64,000 nucleotides of DNA, taken from contig JACCLO010000001.1 of assembly GCA_029448655.1 (NCBI GenBank), positions 1,426,001 to 1,490,000 of the forward strand, given 5' to 3'. The position numbers and the translations under genes are program-made. A model generated the notes under the pieces. It was given only the letters and a program-made list of their open reading frames with translations. It was not told the DNA's origin and made no database searches. Shown piece by piece: positions 33,773 through 46,300 of the stretch (positions are counted from its first letter, which is position 1; every line of letters starts with the position of its first letter). The stretch comes from Wolfiporia cocos (lineage: Eukaryota; Basidiomycota; Agaricomycetes; Polyporales; Phaeolaceae).

Positions 33773-35435
33773 ATGTTATCGACAGATGTTCGTAAAGCGG
33801 ACATAAGCCGAGTTCTGCCTGAAGAGTGAACATCTGATTGTTTCTTTGCTCTTGTCTGAGAATCTGACATATACAGATATACCGACAGTTACTGTGCAGT
33901 CTCAGCTGCCGGTGGGTACACCCTATCCTGCTGCCTGCGTTCGCCACAATTATCCTGCGGAAGCTCTAGCGATGTTCGAGCATTTTATCACATTGGACCG
34001 CGAATTCACCTACGTATGGAGGTATCGAATGACAGGGCCTACTGTCCTCCTTCTTTTAAACCGGTACATTCTGGTGATATCCGCATTCGCAAATACGTTA
34101 AGCCCAATTCGATGGACCACAATAGCGGTATGTTCTTATTCAAACACAATAGTATAACTAGAGGAAATGATGCCTACGATAGAGGTTTAGCCATCGTCAT
34201 TATGTGAAGCGGGCACTGTACTTATGAGCTGATATGTGCTAGCTGCGAGGTAGTGAATCTTCTCTCAGGTATTGCAACGATTCTCTCGTTTGCGATTGCC
34301 GCGAGTAGGTCCACTGTTCACATCAAGTGCATTATACTGGCTTATAAGTGGAGGCGCAGTATTGACCGCACTACGCATATACGCTATCACCGGTGGCATG
34401 TGGCATATAGCTTTACTAATCTTTCTAGCTGGTCTCGTGCCCTTCCCAGTCAATATTGTGCGATTTTTTGCATTTAGTATCCCTGATTCAATGTGATGTT
34501 GACTATCTGTGGAGTATGTATATGCAAGTCAATCATACGCGCACATGACATTTGTCTCCGGCATCCCAGTATGTAAATTCTATAGCTTCCTCTCGAGTCG
34601 TGAATGGCATCTGTGAGTAACTCATCTCGTGCACAAAAAGAGCTAATCAGTTGATTACCTTCCAGAAGTATGTCCACCGAGACCGGAGGAAGCATGTGAC
34701 TAAACATGTTATTAGTTGTTATTGCGACTCGCGCTTGCGCTATCTTCTCCGATGTAGTTGCCATCGTCATGACATGGTGGACCGTATTCTCTTGGTGGAG
34801 GCGCGTCACTGTTACGCGCAATGATTCTTCTCTTTGGAACGTACTTTTAATGGATGGTGGGTTAATTATAACTAAGTTGGTCCGAGGCGAGATTGCTGAC
34901 TGCGCGGTATCTAGGAACCGCATACTTCCTGTAAGCTCTCTCACTGACATATAGCAGAAGCTCACAGCCGATGAGCAGAGCTCTTCTCGTCTTGAATATA
35001 CTTCAACTCTTGATTGACACTGGTATCGGTCTGTCAGTCAGCTGGTATGTAAGTAGAGTTCCACACTGTTCTTATTTCAAAGCTCAGTTATGTGCAGTTT
35101 ACTGGCGATTACGTTCAAGTGTTTCTATCTCTGTAAGACAATTCAATCTGTTCTCGAGTTCTATATGCGATCTCATGAGTTTGGCAAGGTTTATTGGTAT
35201 ATTGATATCCAGATTCATGTTCAACCTGCGACAATGTCGGTGTGATCGGCATAATAGCACTATTTCTGGTCTTCCATCGTTTGTTGCAATGCATGCAGAC
35301 ATAACTACAGATTCTCATGATGTCATCATACCTGTGTCCACTGTTATTGGGAACATTGGGTCTCCGCTTCACGATCAGTGCAGTTGCATGGAATCGGAGA
35401 TTCCTGTCTCCGATGGCAATGAAGAGCTCGATTAG
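33773..35435 (+). CDS. DUF6533-type multi-pass membrane protein (exons not fully resolved)
   Basis: Member of a large Agaricomycete-specific membrane protein group of unknown function, often likened to 7TM proteins. The DUF6533 signature is near 33960-34110: MFEHFITLDREFTYVW, then MTGPTVLLLLNRYILV. Further hydrophobic exons follow in order: about 34253-34310 (VVNLLSGIATILSFAIAA), 34350-34480 (AVLTALRIYAITGG, IALLIFLAGLVPFPVNI), 34706-34860 (ATRACAIFSDVVAIVMTWW, WNVLLMDG), about 34980-35050 (ALLVLNILQLLIDTG) and 35170-35225 (ISRFMFNLRQ). A soluble tail ends VIGNIGSPL...GNEELD at 35435. Order and spacing match the family from end to end. I could not fix every intron or the start; 33773 is the first suitable ATG after the TATA box. 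Weak splice sites leave open some decay. Confidence 0.6.
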
Positions 35436-38400
35436 TACAGTGGCTCCACATCAGTACGTTCCCAAAGCCCCTCGAGCCTTGCATATTTCCTCATGATCTT
35501 GCAGGATGCTGATACAATGTGCATGGCAGACCTGGAGAGCAATTATCCTATAGCCGAACATCATGGACGAAGTAATGGTATTACGGAAATCCCGAAGACC
35601 CTATGACTTGCATCGTCGTTACGCTTGTCAGCGAATGGCATCTATTGGAAAGTCATTGTTGTTTTTGTAAAACATTTATTACACGCAAGCAGTAAAACAA
35701 GGTACATGAGCGTGGGCCGCAGGCGCCAGGTATGGGTAACGTAAGGAGTGAGATTGTATAGAAGTTGCGGTAAAAGTGTGAATTGTAGATAGTTGATAGT
35801 AGAAAGAAAAGGGCTCATCGAGAGCTGAGAGGCTTACCCAGGGTCGATCACAAGGCTGCAATGGGGGACTTCATGAGTGCGTGACTTCCAGGCATGCGCA
35901 AGCTCGCCCATAGCAACTCCAAACTCAAACTCCAATATACACTCATCTTCTCACTTCCCTTACTCGTTCTTCGAGCCCATTCAGATATCGATATCTTCTA
36001 AGTGGCCTGAATACTCGGTAAGCCCTCCATCTGATCTTGTAGATGGTCTTCGTTTTTGGGTCGAGTACAAGTAGGGGTAGACTTAAAGGTATTCCAAGGA
36101 CCTGGGGCGCCATAGCCTATTTCATGCTCCCAGTGCGAATATCACGATATCGCGACTTATGGCTACCGGATCTACATTACTTTGCACATCCCTGTGTCAT
36201 GGCGACGATCTCCCAGGACAGGGATAGATCCACCACCACTAACTCCCACTGTCGACAGTTTGGTAATGCAGGCGATCGTGACGCGGTAGATGGCGAGCGA
36301 TTCTTGCGGGTTCAACGCGCCTCGAGCATGTCATTGTCATTGCTCACCTCCTAGATCTCATCACGCGACCTCGATTAATCTAAAAACAGGGACGATCAAC
36401 TGTAACCTATAGTCTGAGCTATGTATATAGCCTTTTTGTGGAAGGGAGATCTGCTCGCATCGACGGAGAAGGGAAGATCGTTCACGGGGGTAAAAGCGCA
36501 GCTATGTCTACTAAGTGTCTTTTCTCCTGCTAATGAACCGTGTTTGCTGCTAATCCGTCTGCTTCAGTCCCAGCGAAAAGTCACCCGGTACACGATAGCA
36601 AACTAGCTGCTCGCATAGTTTAGGTTCCAAGCCCTAACGAACCGACCGGTACCTAAAACATTGGCCTCGCTGTATCAGTTATTTCATGAACGAAAGTGCA
36701 TGCGTCGATCCGGCTCAACACAGCTGACTAAGACTTTTATGCGGCGACTGCAAAAGGATCCCTTGCTCTGGCTTTCCTCACACGCGATGCACATGCGGGC
36801 GTCACGGCGAGGAATACGATGCCTTCATGAGAATCTGGACGTCATGGAACAACGATCCGCGAGTACAGGCTCGCATCGCCAGTCGAACGGTCGCACAGAA
36901 AAGGCGCCCTGACTAGAATGCTCAATCGTTCTCATGAGTCGTTTCCGGACCGAAGGCTGGTGGCATATGTATAACCTCCGCGGCCTTGACTATACTCCCT
37001 GCAGATATTACCCCTGCCGTGACAGGCAAGCGCGAGCACCATGATATCAGCGACGGCAGTCAGAAGCCCAACCTAGTCCAAAGCTCTCAGGACAGTGGGA
37101 GGTCCGTACGTCACCGATCTGCGCACGCCCGCCCGCGGCAGATCACGACGTCCATTCTTCCGAAGTAGAGCCTGCCTGCGCGCGCACAGGCCAATCTTCG
37201 TCTGCACGCAATGATGCTGCACGCTTCGCGAAGCCCCGTCTTTCCGCCCGATCGTGCGAGATTGGCAAGACGTCGCCAGCGCAGCCTGGGCCGGTGCATC
37301 GCCTCATTACGACACGACGTCGCCGTGCGTCACCAGTGCTCGGGTTCGCATGCGTCTGATGCGGGCATGTGCGCTTGTGCCAAGTGCATCGACCAGTCGG
37401 CCACCCGCACGCCTGTCCTTGATCCGTTAGCGGACATGCATGGGCTGCGCTCGGATCCTGGTCTCCAGATGAAACGCATGCGGCCGGCGCGTGCGCGACA
37501 AGAACGCGCAGATATGCTGATAGACTTTGCTAGATTCATATCGTAGCCGTGCTGTTAAGCGGTCAAGAACGGCGCGGTGGGTCGTGCTTGACACATCGGT
37601 GCGCGCAGCGCACACGCGGTCGCCGCGGGGCCTCCTCCATTGGGATGGGGAGTGGCTCGTTGTGACAGCGTTCCTGATTGGAACAATGGTCGACCGAGTT
37701 GGATGGGGGCGTGAGTGTGGAGACGCAGTAGGATGCAGTACGTACTCGCCTGCTTTTGTGGAAACTCGCGAAGCGTACAATCTTTTTGGGGCGCTCCGCG
37801 ATAACGAGAATGCCTCTCTGATCATGACGTGGTCCAGAAATTGCTGGAGACTCCGAGGAAAGGTACTGGTAGCCGACAATAAGACGATATGCTCCCGACT
37901 CTGTCTGAGGTTAATGTGGGCTCGCTGGCTTTCAACTTGTGAAGATGTGCCTGGAGGACCTTCCGCCTTGATAGTCGCCGAACGATGCAGCTCAAGCATA
38001 ATGATGTTTGTAATATCTCTGTATTGGAAGACATTTTCGACTATCATACTGAACACGGCATGTAAGCGCAGTCTTCTACAAAAACAGATGGTCTTTCTTC
38101 TCTTCTCCTACTCCGCGCAACAGCCCAGGCCAGCCCGCGGAAGCGTAAGCAAAGTCGTCGTATCTCACAAAGTCATTGAACTCGTATCCTTGCGTGTTTT
38201 CGTAACCGTGATGTAGATGGGGGCGGTGATGTGCATGAAACAATCTCGTGGCGGTAAACGTTGACAACATTAAACGGGGCATACACTGTGTTTGAGATGT
38301 CGTGAGAACCAGCCAGTCTGCGTAGCGCGCATGACAGAGCAGGCATGCGCGCTGTGAAGGGAAGTGCCGATGCGGTGTGGGAGCGCATGTGGCGGCCGGC

Positions 38401-38827
38401 GACTTGACGACCTCACAGGCGTCCAGGGACGGCAGCGACGGCAGAAGGAGATGATGCGTATGTGGTGGCGGTGGCGCGGTAGATGCGAATGATAGATACA
38501 GGATGACATGAGATAAGGATGCAATGCGAGCGGTGTCGCTGTGGGCATGCCGTCGACCAGCGAGCACGATGTGGCCTGAGGTGCACATACAGGGACACCA
38601 TGCGGTGCTTGCGTAACGATGTCGACGCACCCAGCTATAATTTACAGCATCACCCACGCGCATGCAAGACGAAGACGAGCAGATGGGGCTTGGGCGGCCG
38701 CAGGCAGGACCGCACTCGGGGACCAGCGGATGCGCAGCCAGGCGCGCGTCGACACGGCGCAAAGATCCGGGCTTAGTGTAGGGTCTACGGCCCAAGCTCC
38801 ACAGCCCGCGGCCGAGCCGTATACGCG
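35436..38827. other. 3.4-kb region without a convincing gene
   Basis: The open frames at 37427-38056 (minus) and 37527-38216 (plus) overlap each other and have no family motif. The right end should be the 3' flank of the minus-strand gene ending at 38828. Confidence 0.4.
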
Positions 38828-40325
38828 TCACTGGGACACGACGCTCGCGCTCCTGCCCCCTCGATTCGGCAGGGGCAGCCAATTCCACCACCGTCCGCGT
38901 GCTTTTGCGTCCTCGGCCTCCGAGTCGTCCTCCTCGTCTATGTCTGCGCCTGCAGGCATGCCGAGGCCCTCGATGTTGGCGAACGAGACGTACCCGTCCA
39001 TCGCGCGGCATATTTCTGCAGCGGTGCGTGCGTTGAACGGCGGCGGGGTCGGTGGCGGGGTTAGAGGGCTCAGTCCAGCGTGCGAGCTGCTTGGGGACCC
39101 GAGCGGAAGCTGTTTGCTTGTCGGGGACCGGAGTGGCGTTGTCGTGGGGGGCGGTGACCGCGACGAGAAGGTAAGCGAAGGCGGGACGTGCCGCGTCGAG
39201 GAGAAGCTTGACCGGTTGCGTGTTGTTGTTATGGGTATCGTCATCGTCACAGGCTTTGAGTCAACAGACGAAAGCGATGTGACGCTCGACTGGAGTGATG
39301 ATGCATGTTAGCACTACTCGGCACACGGAATCGTACGATGCGCTACACACCTCCCCAGTGGCAGCAAAGAACAGGTCGCCTTCTGCGCTCATATTCCTGC
39401 TGCTCGCCATCGAGTTCCCGCTCCCGCTCCCACTGCTCGTGCCCGGCTCTCTGTTCTCCCTCTCTCTATACCGGCGCTCCGAGCTCTTCTCGCGCCGCTC
39501 CTGCGCCTTTGCCTGGCGGAGCACACCCTCCAGCTTCGAGCGCAGCACTGCGTCGTGCGGTGGGCACGCCGGTCGCTCGCCATCAATCGATGCACGTTTC
39601 GACCGCGCACTCGATCGCGCAGATGGGCGGCCCGTTGTCGACGCGGTCGTCGCAGAGCGGTGAAGGCGATTGCGCACAGGCGCAGGGGAGCTCGGTGTAC
39701 CGTACACTGCACCCGGGTCCGCATATGTGCGCGCAGCGCCAGCATCCTGTGTTGCGCTCCTGGTCCGACCTTTCTTCGCCGGGATTGTGTATGCGTATGA
39801 TCCCGTCGCAGACGACGCGGAGTGAATCGAGACTGTGTCCAAGTTGCGCAGGGGAGCGCCCTTGAGGTCGAGATCGTCACAGGTAGAGTCAAGCTCGCTG
39901 ATGACCGAGGCATCATACGGGTTCTCACACACGTCCGACGATGAGCTTGACGAGACGGTGTCCTTACGAGTGTGCCGGCGACCCTCATTGGAGGACAGGG
40001 GCAGGGAGAGGACGCCCGTCGGGTAGAGGAACGGCGAGCTCGGTAGCGACAATGTTGACTGCTTGGGGCTCGGGAGAGGGTTCATCATGCGCTCATGCTC
40101 CTCTGCGCGGCGGAGCGTATCGCGCAGGAGGCGTTCGGAGCGACTAGGAGGGCGCGTCGGGGGTGGTCGTTGTGCAGTCTGTGTTGGCAGAGGGGGTGGG
40201 GGCGACGCAGGCCGTGAGCGACAGTCGGATCGTGACTGTGAGCGACGGCGAGCGCTGGTGCCGGGTACAGGTAGGGGCGAGACTGAACGGTATGGCTTAG
40301 AGGGGGTGGGAGCATGCATCGACAT
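38828..40325 (-). CDS. Disordered Ser/Pro/Arg-rich protein with conserved-looking C-terminal Trp motif
   Basis: Function unknown. Two exons, 40325-39351 and 39289-38828, are joined by a 61-nt intron with a GTGTGT donor and CTCCAG acceptor in matching phase, giving 478 aa. Most of the chain is low-complexity Ser/Pro/Thr. A basic helical stretch (SERLLRDTLRRAEEHERMM) lies near residue 65 and a second (LRSKLEGVLRQAKAQERREK) near residue 265. The C-terminal 60 residues are more ordered: FNARTAAEICRAMDGYVSFA, an acidic patch (DEEDDSEAED), then GRWWNWLPLPNRGGRSASVV. The two similar RRAE/RQAK helices suggest a repeated interaction element. There is no signal peptide or membrane helix. The coding call rests on length, GC-rich coding composition and a clean intron. 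Confidence 0.7.
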
Positions 40326-43300
40326 GGCGAGGGTAGGGTGGGCACGGTGGATGACAAAGCGGGTACAGAGGGCAAGGGCGGGTAGCGGAGGAGTGGACCT
40401 ATGTGTGACAAGGTGAGTTTGTATACGGGATGCGAGGAGGGATCAAGTCGAAGCAGGATCATATATAAACAGCAGTCGCATGGGAAAGGCGCGGCTGCGG
40501 TGAAGAGCGAATGCGGGGACGCGCAGAAGCCCACGCCAATTTGGCCAGGGCTTCTGCGTGTCAATACAGTTTGACGCATCTGGGCCACAGCCTCGGATAA
40601 GGTTCAACAGGTGGGCGAGACGAACACACGGACAACGCGAAATAGACGCGAGAGAACCCACGGATGCGGGTGGTACGCGCGTATCGACACTAACCTATAG
40701 GAGCGCGCCCGTTGCGCGTGTGGGGACTCTGGAGGGCTTGTCGGCGGCGGGCCCGGGGAAACGGCGGGGATGTCGGGCCTGGCTGGAGGGGAGGCCGAAG
40801 ATAATCCTGGGAGGGGAGCGAGCGTCTTATTTCCGCCTGTGCGGCCAGACGGGATCGGTATGCGGGAGATCGGGGAGTCCCAGGTCAAGGGGGATGAGGG
40901 GTAGGGAGACGCAGAGGCACACGACTCAGCTGGGGATACTTGTGCGGAACGAAGGCGTGGCAGACGGCGATTTCCTTCGGCGCCTTCGCCGCGGGCATGG
41001 CTCGTCTGATGGGCCTGGACGACTGGTACTTGTGGCCGCGAAGTGCTAAGCGAGGGACGGAGGCTCCGGGACGCCTGCGCCTCGTTGTGCGCGCCAGACA
41101 AGGGCCGAACCTGCCTCGCGCGAGTGCGTGCGTGACCGTCGCGCGCGCAGATTCGGATTTCTTGTCCGTGTTGATCTTCCCGATAGCTCGCGTCGAACAA
41201 TCCGCGAGTCCGCCGAGCAGTGGACGAACCGGGCAGCGCTTCTGAGTGATGTCCGCAATCCAGATAGCGGACCCTGCTATCGCTGCCTCTGTCTGCACTA
41301 CAGCGGATCTGATCACCCAAGTCCGCAGCCGAATCTGCGGCTCGTGGCTGCCTTAGAGCAAGCTGACTGCACGACGCAGGCAGGGGGCTTGCTGCAGAGC
41401 TCATGGCCAAAGAGGGATAGCTTCCCGTCGCTGGGTCGGAAGCTAGCAGTTGATCCACGAGGTCTACACGCTAAGAGTGCGCCGGACGCGCGCCGGATCG
41501 TGCTCGCCGTCTGTCGGCCTGTGGTCGTCGTGCGACACGGCGTCCTCGAGGAGCGGGTGAAAGAGATGGGTGACTACATGCGTGATTGAGCTGCCCCGAG
41601 TCTTATTTTGCCGCTGTTTGCGCAGCCACTCGCACTTTGTTTTGCGGCTCTAGAACTCTGCCCATTTCTGTGGCGTCACAGGTGACGCGCCACCTTCGCG
41701 TGACATCCCAGCCAATTGCAACGCGCAACCCCGCACTTGCAGCTGCATATTGACCCCGAAATGACGCAGCAGGACTTTCGCTCAGCATATCCAGACATTC
41801 ACCATTCACCTTCGCGTGCGCTAGAGGAAGTCTCGCTGCCCCGATTCTACTCTTCTTCATCATTCACCGCCCCGCGGCCGCTGTTGTATTTGTCGCACCC
41901 CAAAATGAATCGCGCCTTTTTGCGCTCAAAATTGGTCCCGCGCGCCCTATAGGGGACACATCCAGACCGGCGGCACCGGTCGAGGCTGATCGTTATGGAG
42001 CATTCCCAAAACAAACCGTGCGAACCCCGGTCCGCGCCGGCGCGGTGTCGGTAGCGGGATTGCCGCCCGCCGGCTGCTCGCACTCCCGTCGGTCACCATT
42101 GCGCTGTCGATTCCCATTGGCTGCCGTTGTTCATCAAGGTCCCAAACGCCTCGTGCGCCGGCCTTTGTGCGGCTTATGTACACATTATGTACGCGCGCAC
42201 CGTGCGCACTCGTAGCCGACCCACGCCGGCCTCGAGGTGATTCTGAATCTGACACGCATCCTGGTTCTTGGCCGTATGCTCAGGGCGCCGTCGCCCGCGG
42301 AACCTTCCTTCCCCAACGGCTCGTGCGGTGTTGCGCCAGCAAATCGGCCCTACATTTCTGATCTCCAGGATGTGCGGCCATATGTGTCGTTCTCTCGCCA
42401 GATTGTGCTGGATAGATCGTGATCGATAGCACTCCAGAGATCCTTCCGGTATGTGTCCAATTCTTGCGCGACGATATCAAGAGCCCGGCCGAACACTCTC
42501 GAATGCCACAAACATTTATACTGATCTCCGACGCACTGCAGTATATTTGACGCGGCTCATGACGCGCTAAGGATCGCTCGTGATCATTGCCTGAATCGTG
42601 AGCATCAACTTTGCGCCTGTGACAAACACGCGCACCTGTGCGTCGCTGACATCCTCAATCTGTCATCATACTGCTTACACAGACATAGTGGCGCACTGGA
42701 CCTCCCGATTCGTCAAATTGGCAGTCCGGGTTCACAGCGGATATGAGTGCGTGTGTGAAGCGGCGGAATCTTCCATATGTCGTCGCCATCTTGTCGACAA
42801 ATGCGCTGACCAACTCATGATCGTAGTCACAAGGTGCGCTGTCCCCTCGCTTTCATCAAACCCGAGGTACAAAGCCTCTTGCGACCGGTTTTGCATCCCG
42901 ATCGTTGGCATTTACGGCAATAGAGTGACCTAGGTCAAGGTTTGTCTATGACAACTTGGTCTCTACAGTGCTGAATCTGGGGTAAGTGGAGCTGTAGTTC
43001 GGGCTGCAGCCAGGACAGTTCTGGGACCTAGTTCGTAGCAGCAGACCCGGACAGATCGAATTGCGAATTGCTCTTCACGACGCGCCACTGCGCAGCTCTG
43101 ATAGATGTACGAACAGATACCGCTGTCGTGCAAGATTGCAGCGCGATCTTACCGCCATTCGTGCTTTGCGATTCATCGTGCCTCCTATCGCGTCCGAAGG
43201 CTGCTGTTGACAAGATCCGTGGGTGTACTGCTTTGCTGCCGGTGCCACTTTCGCAAGATGTATGCGCAATTCAGGCTGCGCGATTCAATACGGGCTTGCT

Positions 43301-46300
43301 ATGGTGCGGATGCGGATGGTGTGTCCTACGCTGTCGAATTCGCTCCAGCGCGTCATAGCAGCCTTGCGCGTCTGTGCGCTGCTTGTGCCACTATTGATAG
43401 CACTCGCGGTGTTTCGCCACTGGCTGGTTCTAACAGTTACGCACTCGCCCACCAGGAACATCAGAATGTACGCGATAGCGCCATCCCATGCTCGAAGCGA
43501 ATCCTGGAATCAGCGTCATGCAGAAATTCACGTCATACCTCGTCACACCCGCGGAATATGCCACTGGGCAATCAGGGGCGTCTATGTACGTGCTTCCCGA
43601 CGACGCGACCGGCAGCGACGCACGATGAATCATACAAGCTAGACTCATTGCCGCGAAATATGGCCACTGGGCAGCCCGGGAAGGGCGATTCGCTCTTCTC
43701 TCATCGGTCGGACGAAAACAGCGTCAGCAGGCCCCGAGTCCGAACGCCCGCCGGGCAGCTACCTAGACCCTCCGGCTCTGGGTCGCACGTCTGATGCGAT
43801 GACGCAGGGCGTGCCGTGTCCCTCCACCGAGTCTACTCTGCCTCGACTGGACTTGGTCTCGCGCTCCAGGTTCGCCGTAGACGCCGGGTGATGGGAACAT
43901 GACGAGACGCCTGGGATGTGATCCTTGATCCGGGGTATATGCACTGTGCAGCGCCCGCACCCATCGCAGCTGGCGGCCATCTGTCTGTTCATGCAGTTGA
44001 CTCGTAATACGAGGGCAAGGCGGGGCAGTGCAGTGTATACCGGAGGAAGCGCGAGCCCCGAGCGGAGTCAGTCTTCGACGATTCTTGACACTTACGTGGG
44101 TCACGCGCGCGCCACGAGGACGAGAGGCGGTGCTTGGGAGGCATTTTCAGCAGCTGCGAGCGAGTACGGAGGGCTTCCTTCGTGCGCGGAGGTGCGGTCG
44201 CGTGCTGATGGGGTGCGGATGTCTCGCAGTGCGGGCGTCGTGGCGGAAATACGCTCCCTTCGCTGTTGAATCGCCGGTCTGGACAATGACATCGCACCAC
44301 ACATGATCCTGGCCTCCAACTGTACGACAAATGGCTGGGGTGAATGACCATACCAGCGGCTTCCGTCCGCTCTGCATGGCCGCGGTCTTCCTCCCCACAA
44401 TTCTGTGCGCAGTCGCACGACGCGTCGAGGCGTCACTCGCTTCTCAGGGCCTATTCAACTGTTGCTGCTAGCGAGCGGGTCTGGCTCAATTCATATGTAT
44501 TTCTCAATAGTCAGCTTCTAGCTCTCGGCGCGAAGGCGCCCACCGATTCTAGCTGAGACCGTGTCGGTCGATCGGGTTCTGCTGAATGGAGAAGCGTTGG
44601 CTGGTGGGTTGGATGGGCCCACAATTGTGTGATGTAGCGTCAGCGTGATCGCGTGTGGCATCACAGCGATCCCTGCGGGATCTTTGCTCGCAGCTCTGAC
44701 GCGCCGCGGACGTTTTTGCTTGTGTTGCGGTATGTCATCAAACGTTTTGCCTAAGTATGAAACAACTCACGATTCACGCAGACCGTGCTGTGGCGCATTC
44801 TCGCCCCTTGGTCCTTGTCACTGCCAGCAGGCGTCTGATGCTCCCGTGACTAAGGCGACAGTTCTCCGAAGTTGACACCGGCCGCACTGTCACAGAAAAG
44901 TGTAACAGAAGGAGGATCCAACGCCGCATGCTAGCAGGGGTGTCCTGTGCTACAAATCGGCCCCTTCCAGAACACCCGGAGACTAGAGCGGACCCCGTTC
45001 CAGGAACACACGGCGCAGCCGTCGGCTTGTCACGATCATGCATTCAATTAGCACTTCTGCTGGGTTCACACGTGAGTTGTGCACACGAAGCTCTGCTCTG
45101 CCAAGGCACTGACTGCTACAGTCTACAGGCGTGCTATCATATTATCACGCTTAGCCTATCAAGTGTAGAGCGGGGCATCGATATGCAGAGACCGCGTTGC
45201 TGCAGGTGTATGTGCAGCCCATCTAAGTCAGACGTCTTTGCAATCTCGAGCCTAGGCGGGTCGGAGCCGTCCTGTGACGGCCCGCCATTCGTGCAAGGAA
45301 TATTAGTGAGCTTGCGAAGACGCTTTGTGGAGCATCAATGATGTGTCCGCGGGCCTCACGTGGAAGGGGCTGATGTTTCTCGTGGGTAAGACTGCCTCCG
45401 GGCATGCTGAACTTAGGAGGATGATAAAGCTGACCAGGATCGTGTAGCGGCGTCAACACTTTTGATGACACGATAGTAAGTGGCACGGCGCCCATCGCAC
45501 GCGAAGACCAGACTTTTGCGCTCCCAAGCCGGCCGATGGACAGCAATATTTCTCCACAGGCACCGGCCAAGTCGCCTCGTGCTTTACTTTATCAGTCTGG
45601 CTGACGAATTGCGGAGTAGATTCATGCGCACGCGAGGTAACTGCCTCGTGAGGGGACGCCTATGTCTGCCTTGACGGCATGCAAGGGGGCAGGTGCGCCT
45701 GACCTGTCCGCCTCTGCGGCCGCTCATTCCACGCATGTCGGAGGTCTGCTCGGTATTCTGCCTCGAATGCGAAGTGCAAACGCGGTGGAGCGACTTCGCA
45801 TGCGCTCCGCCGCCGACGCACACACGCCCAGTTCTTCAGGTTCATCGATTGAACAGCGATCGCGGACACTCCGAACACAAGGGGCATCTTGGCCGCGCAC
45901 ACAGCCTGCTTTTTACATCAAGGCGGCCGGCTATCCCTCTTACTGTGAGACGACGAGCGGCGGATCTGCAACGACGACTCGTGTCCAGGCTTTGACACGC
46001 TCGTTAAGTCTTAAGAAGGCGCTCGTCAGTCAGTGCCTCAGGCTTATGAGGTTGTCTGTACGTAATGGGTTGATTTTCCCACTTGAAACGCTTGGTAATA
46101 TTCACAGCGATCGTTCGACTGGCTTATGTCTTCAAGACACACTCTCACTGTTGTCTGGGAACTGCTGCCTGGGAACGCTTGCCTTGCTAATGTTTCAGCT
46201 GTCATTGGCTGGCCTCAGAATCTTGGCTCGGTTCTACTCCATCTGTTTTCTGCCGTCGGTTGGGACTACTCTCTGGATTAAATAGAATCGCTAGCGTGTC

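Noticed and set aside
37427..38216. Overlapping frames of about 210-230 codons on opposite strands
   Set aside because: Neither has a family motif or consistent coding character, and both cannot be right.
40604..41458. 284-codon minus-strand frame in GC-rich DNA, overlapped by other frames
   Set aside because: Composition-driven open frames on both strands, no domain, no start or splice support.
41947..42255. 102-codon minus-strand frame starting MSDSESPRGRRG
   Set aside because: Plausible start but no continuation, domain or splice partner; too weak to call.
43223..43642. Hydrophobic segment (LVPLLIALAVF) resembling a membrane protein
   Set aside because: A single helix-like stretch in an isolated frame; no neighbouring segments of the DUF6533 type were found.
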